This document shows, piece by piece, positions 1 through 6,280 of a stretch of 8,758 nt of DNA (position 1 is its first letter; each line of letters begins with the position of its first letter). This DNA is from Bacteroidales bacterium (GTDB taxonomy: Bacteria; Bacteroidota; Bacteroidia; Bacteroidales; Muribaculaceae): NCBI GenBank assembly GCA_004553095.1, contig SFMJ01000064.1, positions 1 to 8,758 of the forward strand. Reading direction: 5' to 3'. Below the pieces are notes generated by a model. The model did not search any database. It had not been told where the DNA came from and was given only the letters and a program-made list of their open reading frames with translations. A program made the translations under genes and the position numbers.

Positions 1-1449
1 ACACAGGAGGGAATCACATTTGACGATGTATTGCTCGTACCGGCATACTCTGATGTGACCCCCGACCGCGTAGAGCTCGGCTCACGCTTCTCGCGCAACA
101 TTCGTCTGAACATTCCGGTGGTGTCAGCAGCGATGGACACAGTGACCGAAGCCCAAATGGCAATCGCCATAGCCCGCGAGGGTGGCATCGGAGTGATCCA
201 CAAGAACATGTCGATAGCCGCACAAGCTGCGCAGGTGCGCAAGGTGAAGCGTGCAGACTCCGGCATGATCTATGATCCTGTCACCATCACAAGCAATCAG
301 ACAGTGGCTGATGCTTTGAAACTGATGAAAGAGAATCGCATCGGGGGTATCCCCGTGATCGATGATGATCACCACCTGATCGGCATCATCACCAACCGCG
401 ACTTGCGTTTCCAGACCGACATGACACTCGAGGTTGGTAAGATCATGACCTCTGAGGATCTTGTGACTACACGCAATTCCGACTTGGCATCGGCATCTCA
501 GATCTTGCTTGAGAATAAGATCGAGAAGCTTCCGGTGGTCGACGAGGATGGACGTCTTGTAGGCTTGATCACTTATCGCGACATCACAAAGATCAGCGAA
601 TTTCCCAATGCATGCAAGGATAGCAAGGGGCGTCTTCGCGTAGCTGCCGGAGTCGGTGTGACTAAAGATACATTGGAGCGTGTTGATGCGCTGGTGAAGA
701 ATGGTGTTGATGCTGTGGTGATCGACACGGCACATGGCCATTCGGCGAATGTGATCCGCACTCTGAAGGCAGTTAAGGAGGCATATCCTCAGATCGATGT
801 AGTGGTAGGAAATATCGCCACTGCGGCAGCGGCACAGTTCCTGATCGAGGCTGGAGCCGACGGCATCAAGGTGGGTATCGGCCCCGGTTCGATCTGCACG
901 ACACGTATCGTGGCAGGTGTAGGTGTGCCCCAGCTTACAGCCATCTATGATGTGGCAAATATGGCACATCGCTATGACATTCCGGTGATCGCTGATGGTG
1001 GTCTCCGCTATTCGGGCGATGTGGTGAAGGCTATCGCTGCCGGTGGAGATTGCGTAATGATGGGCTCGATGCTTGCGGGTGTGGAGGAGTCTCCGGGTGA
1101 GACTATCATCTATAATGGTCGTAAGTTCAAGTCATACCGCGGCATGGGTTCGGTAGAGGCAATGCAGGCAGGATCGAAAGATCGTTACTTCCAGGGGGAT
1201 CAGATGGACACCAATAAGCTGGTGCCGGAGGGCATCGTGGCTCGCGTGCCTTATAAGGGGACTCTGGGCGAGACTATCTATCAGCTGATCGGCGGTCTTC
1301 GTTCGGGAATGGGCTATTGCGGCGCTCACAATATCGCAGAGCTCCACAATGCTCAGTTCGTGAGAATCACTTCAGCCGGCGTGAAGGAGAATCACCCCCA
1401 CGATGTGACCATCACCAAGGAGGCACCCAACTATTCACCCGGATTCTAA
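1..1449 (+). CDS. guaB: IMP dehydrogenase (5'-partial)
   Basis: This cytosolic enzyme oxidises IMP to XMP with NAD+, the committed step of GMP synthesis. Reading frame 1 is open from the first base and begins TQEGITFDDVLLVPAYSD, the usual IMPDH N-terminus. The true start is therefore left of the window, probably only about 4-12 codons away; the TTG at 31 is an internal Leu codon. A (beta/alpha)8 barrel is interrupted by two CBS domains at about window codons 90-138 and 149-200. The catalytic loop GIGPGSICTTR places the nucleophilic Cys at codon 299. The flap motif DRYFQ supplies the Arg395-Tyr396 pair expected for water activation. The C-terminus HDVTITKEAPNY closely matches the family, and 482 visible codons agree with the usual length of about 490. 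No frameshift or missing catalytic residue is seen. guaA follows 27 bases downstream on the same strand, so the two are probably co-transcribed. Its promoter is outside the window. Identification is essentially certain. Confidence 0.98.
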   Translation, partial: TQEGITFDDVLLVPAYSDVTPDRVELGSRFSRNIRLNIPVVSAAMDTVTEAQMAIAIAREGGIGVIHKNMSIAAQAAQVRKVKRADSGMIYDPVTITSNQTVADALKLMKENRIGGIPVIDDDHHLIGIITNRDLRFQTDMTLEVGKIMTSEDLVTTRNSDLASASQILLENKIEKLPVVDEDGRLVGLITYRDITKISEFPNACKDSKGRLRVAAGVGVTKDTLERVDALVKNGVDAVVIDTAHGHSANVIRTLKAVKEAYPQIDVVVGNIATAAAAQFLIEAGADGIKVGIGPGSICTTRIVAGVGVPQLTAIYDVANMAHRYDIPVIADGGLRYSGDVVKAIAAGGDCVMMGSMLAGVEESPGETIIYNGRKFKSYRGMGSVEAMQAGSKDRYFQGDQMDTNKLVPEGIVARVPYKGTLGETIYQLIGGLRSGMGYCGAHNIAELHNAQFVRITSAGVKENHPHDVTITKEAPNYSPGF

Positions 1450-1476
1450 ACATAGCCTTATCTCAACAGACAAGAC

Positions 1477-3003
1477 ATGGAAAAAATATTAATCATAGAT
1501 TTCGGATCGCAGTATACACAGCTTATCGCACGCCGAGTGCGCGAGCTCAATGTGTATTGTGAGATCCATCCCTTCAATCATCTCCCTGAGATCGATGGCG
1601 ACACCAAGGGAGTGATCTTGTCGGGGAGTCCCTCGTCAGTAAGAGATGAGGGTGCACCGAAGCCCGACATCAGCCATATCAAGGGCAAGATGCCCCTATT
1701 GGGCGTATGCTATGGGGCACAGTTGCTGGCACACGAGTATGGTGGCGAAGTGAAGGGTGCACCGAGCCGCGAGTATGGTCGCGCGATGCTTAGCGTGGTG
1801 GATGCGAGCGATCGCCTTATGGCGGGACTCCCCTCCCCTACTCAGGTGTGGATGTCGCATGGCGACACTATCACCGATATCCCTGCGGGGTATAAGATCA
1901 TCGGATCGACCGACAATGTGCGTGTGGCGGCTTATCATATCGAGGGAGAAGAGACCTGGGGCATCCAGTTCCACCCCGAAGTGTTCCACTCTACCGATGG
2001 CACAAAGTTGCTGGGTAATTTCGTGTTGGGCATCTGCGGATGTAGCGGCACATGGAGTCCTGCATCGTTCATCGACACGACCGTGGAGGGACTTCGCGAG
2101 AAACTGGGAGATGACAAGGTGATCCTCGGACTTTCGGGAGGTGTCGACTCGACGGTAGCAGCGGTGTTGTTGCATCGTGCCATCGGCGATCGCCTCCATT
2201 GCATCTTTGTGAACAATGGTTTGCTTCGTGCCAACGAGTTTGAGGGTGTCCTTGCCTCCTACAAGGGTATGGGGCTGAACGTGAGGGGTGTAGATGCCTC
2301 GGAGCGATTCTATACCGATCTGAAGGGAGTCACCGATCCGGAGCAGAAGCGTAAGATCATAGGCCGTGATTTCGTGGAGGTGTTCAATGCCGAAGCGAAG
2401 AAGGTGGAGGGTGCACGCTGGCTTGGTCAGGGCACTATCTATCCCGACGTGATCGAGAGTTGCTCGGTGAAAGGTCCATCAGCCACAATCAAGTCTCACC
2501 ACAATGTGGGTGGTCTGCCTAAGGAGATGAATCTTCAGGTGGTGGAGCCCTTGCGACTGCTCTTCAAAGATGAAGTGAGACGTGTCGGCAAGGCGTTGGG
2601 TATCGATCCTGAGTTGTTGGGACGTCACCCCTTCCCGGGTCCGGGTCTTGGCATCCGCATTCTGGGAGAGGTAACTGCAGAGAAGGTGGCAATCTTGCAG
2701 CAAGCCGACAAGATCTTTATCGACAACTTGAGAGAATCGGGTTGGTATGATAAGGTGTGGCAAGCGGGCGTGATGTTGCTGCCTGTGCAGAGTGTCGGTG
2801 TGATGGGCGATGAGCGCACCTACGAGAGATGTTGCGCACTACGCGCCGTGATCTCGACAGATGGCATGACCGCTGACTGGGTACACCTCCCCTACGAACT
2901 CTTGGCAAAGGTAAGCAACGAGATCATCAACAAGGTGCGCGGCATCAACCGCGTAGTCTACGACATCTCCTCCAAGCCGCCAGCCACAATCGAGTGGGAA
3001 TAA
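1477..3003 (+). CDS. guaA: GMP synthase (glutamine-hydrolysing)
   Basis: This cytosolic enzyme converts XMP to GMP using ATP and ammonia released from glutamine, the step after GuaB. The 508-residue product has the standard single-chain architecture and length. The N-terminal class I glutamine amidotransferase spans about 1-195, with the nucleophile Cys78 in LGVCYGAQ and the His166/Glu168 dyad in GIQFHPEVFHS. The ATP pyrophosphatase domain follows, with the P-loop SGGVDST at 220-226. The C-terminal dimerisation and XMP-binding domain carries KSHHNVGGLP (339-348), RHPFPGPGLGIR (from 383) and the terminal KPPATIEWE. The ATG at 1477 is chosen because MEKILIIDFGSQYTQLIARR is the family's N-terminus. 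No strong Shine-Dalgarno sequence precedes it, which is normal in Bacteroidota. The 27-base gap after guaB contains no terminator, so a guaBA transcript is likely. A possible terminator hairpin lies 22 bases beyond the stop. All key residues are present. Confidence 0.98.
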   Translation: MEKILIIDFGSQYTQLIARRVRELNVYCEIHPFNHLPEIDGDTKGVILSGSPSSVRDEGAPKPDISHIKGKMPLLGVCYGAQLLAHEYGGEVKGAPSREYGRAMLSVVDASDRLMAGLPSPTQVWMSHGDTITDIPAGYKIIGSTDNVRVAAYHIEGEETWGIQFHPEVFHSTDGTKLLGNFVLGICGCSGTWSPASFIDTTVEGLREKLGDDKVILGLSGGVDSTVAAVLLHRAIGDRLHCIFVNNGLLRANEFEGVLASYKGMGLNVRGVDASERFYTDLKGVTDPEQKRKIIGRDFVEVFNAEAKKVEGARWLGQGTIYPDVIESCSVKGPSATIKSHHNVGGLPKEMNLQVVEPLRLLFKDEVRRVGKALGIDPELLGRHPFPGPGLGIRILGEVTAEKVAILQQADKIFIDNLRESGWYDKVWQAGVMLLPVQSVGVMGDERTYERCCALRAVISTDGMTADWVHLPYELLAKVSNEIINKVRGINRVVYDISSKPPATIEWE

Positions 3004-3025
3004 AATGTGTTAAAATATCGAGATG

Positions 3026-3061
3026 AGAGCGGAATCTTCAGAAAAATGCAGATTCCGCTCT
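3026..3061 (+). terminator. Stem-loop after guaA, possible intrinsic terminator
   Basis: AGAGCGGAATCT (3026-3037) pairs perfectly with AGATTCCGCTCT (3050-3061), a 12-bp stem around a 12-base A-rich loop, beginning 22 bases after the guaA stop codon. Position and stem strength fit the end of a guaBA transcript. The weak point is the tail: only one or two T residues follow the right arm before TACATCCTG, so there is no proper U-tract. It may instead be a 3'-end stabilising hairpin or a weak or factor-dependent terminator. Confidence 0.5.
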
Positions 3062-3139
3062 TACATCCTGTCAACTCAACATTTTGTCTACCTGTCATTT
3101 ACGGATAGACAGCCCTGTAAGGTAATAGTATAAATTAAT

Positions 3140-5608
3140 ATGATACTTACTATTGAACAGATAGCGGAGCTTTTACATCAGCCGAGCCCTGCTAATCGAG
3201 GAGAAATCGCACATCTCCTCACCGACTCTCGATCATTATCTTCAGCCGGCGACACCCTCTTTTTTGCCATTCCCACCAAGGGGAATGATGGTCATCGATT
3301 CATCAGCGACCTCTACGATCGTGGCGTTCGCAACTTTGTAGTAAACCGAATACCGCCGCAGATGCAACGCATCACAGATGCCAATTTTCTGGTTGTGCCG
3401 GACAGCATCCGGGCTCTTCAGCAAGTTGCTTCACGACGTCCGGAGTATACCGGCGAGATAGTAGCCATCACCGGCAGCCGCGGCAAGACCACCCTCAAGG
3501 AGTGGATCTTCCAACTCATGGAGCCCCTTTCCGAAATTTCTCGATCGCCACGCAGTTTCAACTCGCAAATCGGCGTACCCCTCTCGATGTGGGAGATTTC
3601 ACCTGAATCTCGTCTCGCCATAATCGAAGCCGGCATCTCGCGCCCCGGTGAGATGGCGCCCCTCGCCAAGTGCATACAGCCCGACACGGTCATCATCACC
3701 AATATCGGCGAAGCCCACTCCGAAGGCTTTGTTTCCGACGCCGAGAAGGCTGCCGAGAAATGTCTTTTGGCATCCGACACTCGTTGCCGCCGCGTCATCT
3801 ATCGCGCAGACTACACGATCATCGCCGAGGCACTCAAGAAGAACGCACCCGGCGTGCCCACATTCACTTGGGCCACCGACACCGACCTCTGCGACATCCG
3901 CATCCATGCTACCCCACATGGCGACGATATGGAAGTCAACTACACCTACCAAGGTGAGACATCATCTTTCATCACCCCCTTGCAGAGCGGGGCAGACCTC
4001 GAAAATGCCGCCAATGCCTTGGCATTCATGTTGCTGAGCGGCATCGACCACGACGTGATCCGCGAGCGCTTCACCCATCTCCACAAGATAGGCACCCGTC
4101 TCAATGTCACCGAGGGAGTCAACGGATGCTCTCTGATCCACGACTCCTACACCTCCGACTTCTCATCCCTCCCTCCGGCACTCGACTTCATGCGTCGTCG
4201 CAAGACACCACAGCAGAGCGCCACACTGATTCTGAGCGACCTGCACCACGAATCGCAAGACATCGACCGACTGTATAGCAACATCGCTCTGCTCGTGGGC
4301 CAAGCAGGAGTCAATCGCCTCATCGGTGTCGGTCCCGCCATCAGTAGCCGTGCCTCTATGTTTGACATACCGGCACGGTTCTATCCCACTACTGCCGACC
4401 TGCTCCACGACCTCTCGACCTCCGACTTCGAAAATGAAGCCATCCTGCTCAAGGGTTCACCCGAATACAAATTCGACGACGTGGCTGAAATGCTTGAGAC
4501 TCGCAAGCACGAGACCGTGCTCGAAGTCAATCTGGATGCCATGATCGACAACTACAACTACTTCCGCCGCCATGTGCCGACCGGCACCGGCATCGTCTGC
4601 ATGGTCAAAGCATCGGGCTATGGCGCCGGCAGTTATGAGATCGCCAAGACCCTGCAAGATTGCGGCGCCGCTTACCTCGCTGTCGCCGTAATCGACGAGG
4701 GTATCGAACTTCGACAGAAGGGCATCACCATGCCTATCATGGTGATGAACCCCAAGGTGGTGAACTATCGATCGATGTTTGCCTACCGGCTCGAACCGGA
4801 AATCTATAGTTTTGAGATGCTCGAAGATGTGATCAAAGAGGCGAAGAAAAATGACATCACCGACTACCCCATCCATATCAAGCTCGACACCGGTATGCAC
4901 CGCATGGGATTCATCGAAGAGGAACTTCCACGACTTATGGATATCCTCGAATCGAGCCACGAGGTGAGTGCACGTTCCGTGTTCTCCCACCTTGCCACCT
5001 CCGACTGTGTCGACATGGATGATTACACCGAACTGCAACTGAGCCGATTCGGCAAATATACCGACTATATGAAGTCGCGTTCCTCCCATCCCATCTTGCG
5101 CCATGTACTCAACACCGCCGGCATCCTCCGCTATTCTTCCCATCATTACGACATGGTGAGACTCGGCATCGGCCTCTATGGAGCCAACACCCTGCCGGCA
5201 GATATCGAGCAGCCGCTGCGCGTCGTGTCGACACTCCGCACGGTCATCACCTCGATTCGCCATTGGCCGGCGGGGGAAACCATCGGTTATGGGCGTCGCG
5301 GTGTCTTGACACGACCTTCTCGCATCGCCACCATCCCCATCGGTTATGCCGACGGCATGAACCGGCACTTCGGACGTGGCGCCATCTCCGTGATGGTCAA
5401 TGGCAAAGAGGCGCCCACCGTCGGTAATATATGCATGGATGCCTGCATGATCGATGTCACCGACATCGACTGCAAGGTGGGCGACTCAGTGGAAATTTTC
5501 GGCCCCAATGCACCCCTGCAACGTCTCGCCGATGTGCTCGACACCATCCCCTACGAAGTGCTGACATCCATCTCACCCCGTGTAAAACGAATCTACTATC
5601 GCGAATAA
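3140..5608 (+). CDS. murF-alr: Bifunctional MurF ligase / alanine racemase
   Basis: This fused cytosolic peptidoglycan enzyme has 822 residues. The N-terminal half (about 1-450) is MurF, which adds D-Ala-D-Ala to UDP-MurNAc-tripeptide with ATP. It shows LLTDSRSLSSAGDTLFFA near the N-terminus, the P-loop GSRGKTT at 112-118, NIGEAHSEGF with Lys207 as the likely carbamylated residue, ENAANALA, and DSYTSD at 335-340. The C-terminal half (from about 460) is a fold-type III PLP alanine racemase supplying D-alanine. It has the PLP Lys490 in MVKASGYG, Lys581 and Arg588 in HIKLDTGMHRMGF, RLGIGLYG at 674-681, the catalytic Tyr717 in GYGRR, GYADG, and Met766-Asp767 in NICMDAC. Both active sites look intact. 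The fusion is an established Bacteroidota arrangement, and the length is normal for it. The ATG at 3140 has an AT-rich leader and no clear Shine-Dalgarno. The gene stands alone, separated from guaA by a hairpin and from the next gene by a promoter. One MurF deviation is that the family's usual YNAN-type motif reads YTSD. Confidence 0.97.
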   Translation: MILTIEQIAELLHQPSPANRGEIAHLLTDSRSLSSAGDTLFFAIPTKGNDGHRFISDLYDRGVRNFVVNRIPPQMQRITDANFLVVPDSIRALQQVASRRPEYTGEIVAITGSRGKTTLKEWIFQLMEPLSEISRSPRSFNSQIGVPLSMWEISPESRLAIIEAGISRPGEMAPLAKCIQPDTVIITNIGEAHSEGFVSDAEKAAEKCLLASDTRCRRVIYRADYTIIAEALKKNAPGVPTFTWATDTDLCDIRIHATPHGDDMEVNYTYQGETSSFITPLQSGADLENAANALAFMLLSGIDHDVIRERFTHLHKIGTRLNVTEGVNGCSLIHDSYTSDFSSLPPALDFMRRRKTPQQSATLILSDLHHESQDIDRLYSNIALLVGQAGVNRLIGVGPAISSRASMFDIPARFYPTTADLLHDLSTSDFENEAILLKGSPEYKFDDVAEMLETRKHETVLEVNLDAMIDNYNYFRRHVPTGTGIVCMVKASGYGAGSYEIAKTLQDCGAAYLAVAVIDEGIELRQKGITMPIMVMNPKVVNYRSMFAYRLEPEIYSFEMLEDVIKEAKKNDITDYPIHIKLDTGMHRMGFIEEELPRLMDILESSHEVSARSVFSHLATSDCVDMDDYTELQLSRFGKYTDYMKSRSSHPILRHVLNTAGILRYSSHHYDMVRLGIGLYGANTLPADIEQPLRVVSTLRTVITSIRHWPAGETIGYGRRGVLTRPSRIATIPIGYADGMNRHFGRGAISVMVNGKEAPTVGNICMDACMIDVTDIDCKVGDSVEIFGPNAPLQRLADVLDTIPYEVLTSISPRVKRIYYRE

Positions 5609-5654
5609 ACGACACTTCGGGAGCAAAAAATGATAAAATTAACTAAAAGTGGGT

Positions 5655-5686
5655 ATTGACCGACATCGAGCATAGTTGTAACTTTG
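5655..5686 (+). promoter_or_regulatory. Bacteroidota-type promoter of the lipoprotein-receptor operon
   Basis: TAACTTTG at 5679-5686 is a perfect match to the Bacteroidota -7 consensus TAnnTTTG. ATTG at 5655-5658 matches three of four bases of the -33 TTTG box, with a 20-base spacer. Initiation would fall around 5691-5695, giving a 5' leader of about 45 bases before the ATG at 5739. It is the only strong promoter match I found in an intergenic region here. No operator or riboswitch is recognisable in the short leader. Confidence 0.75.
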
Positions 5687-5738
5687 CGACATAAAATCAA
5701 TCCAACCTACTTAACACTCAAAAAACAACTACTTGAAC

Positions 5739-6266
5739 ATGATTAAAGCACTCAATTTTTTCAAGTTTGCCGTCATGGTGACAATCTTCGCTGTAGCCGG
5801 CGTATCTTGTAGCTCAGACGATCCGGATGAGCCTAATCCCGATCAGCCGGGAGTTGTCGAACCCGATGTGAACCTTGCCAAGGCCTTAGCCGGCTCTTAC
5901 AAGGATGTGATGCACTGCTCAGTGATGTCACAACAGTTTGAGTATGCCGACGTCGATGTCGTAATCGAAGCCAATGCCGATGGCACAATCAATATGAATA
6001 TTGAGGAATTTGGCTCACAACCGATGGCGGTACCGGCACTGAAAATAGAGAAAATGGCTGTAGCCGAGAAAGATGGCGTGATCGAGATACAACCGACACA
6101 TCTCGAAGGCAATGCTCCTTTCAATGGGAATTATCTTCCTTACACCGGCTCTGTCAAGGGCAGTTCAAAAGATGGCATCCTGACCTTGGAACTCTCACTG
6201 AGCTTCGGTTCGATGCCGGCGATGATCTGCACTTACACTGCCACCAAAAGCGAGAACGCGCTCTAA
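5739..6266 (+). CDS. Calycin-like domain lipoprotein, probably surface-exposed
   Basis: This 175-residue precursor is predicted to be lipidated. Residues 1-23 are a type II signal peptide: Lys3, then hydrophobic FFKFAVMVTIFAVAG, then Cys24 as the lipidation site in AGVSC. The -3 position is Gly, a relaxed lipobox of the sort tolerated in this phylum. Immediately after Cys24 comes SSDDPDEPNPDQP, an acidic Ser/Asp-rich stretch resembling the lipoprotein export signal that sends Bacteroidota lipoproteins to the cell surface. From about residue 48 to the end, alternating strands with LAGSYKDV, ANADGTINMNIEEF and a closing ICTYTATK suggest the calycin-like beta-barrel family (Pfam Calycin_like), from pattern only. 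No enzymatic residues are evident. ATG 5739 is preferred over an in-frame TTG two codons upstream because it directly precedes the signal peptide. The gene has its own promoter and lies 14 bases before a TonB-dependent receptor, suggesting a ligand-capturing partner for that receptor. The ligand is unknown. Confidence 0.85.
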   Translation: MIKALNFFKFAVMVTIFAVAGVSCSSDDPDEPNPDQPGVVEPDVNLAKALAGSYKDVMHCSVMSQQFEYADVDVVIEANADGTINMNIEEFGSQPMAVPALKIEKMAVAEKDGVIEIQPTHLEGNAPFNGNYLPYTGSVKGSSKDGILTLELSLSFGSMPAMICTYTATKSENAL

Positions 6267-6280
6267 GCACCTGACGACTA

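Noticed and set aside
124..969. Minus-strand open frame of 281 codons opposite guaB
   Set aside because: It is a shadow of the guaB reading frame. The product is Cys/His-rich low-complexity with no recognisable domain, while guaB on the other strand has every family motif.
3083..3113. Possible promoter for murF-alr (TTTG, then TAGACAGC after 19 bases)
   Set aside because: The downstream box matches TAnnTTTG only at the TA, so it is too weak to annotate.
4457..5368. Minus-strand open frame of 303 codons opposite the Alr half
   Set aside because: It is a shadow frame produced by the GC-rich third positions of murF-alr. The product is His/Val/Asp-rich and resembles no known family.
5733..5735. 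TTG as start of the lipoprotein
   Set aside because: The ATG two codons downstream directly opens a normal signal peptide and is the better start.
5707..5738. Imperfect repeat CTACTTAAC / CTACTTGAAC in the lipoprotein leader
   Set aside because: It is short and imperfect in an AT-rich leader and could easily arise by chance.
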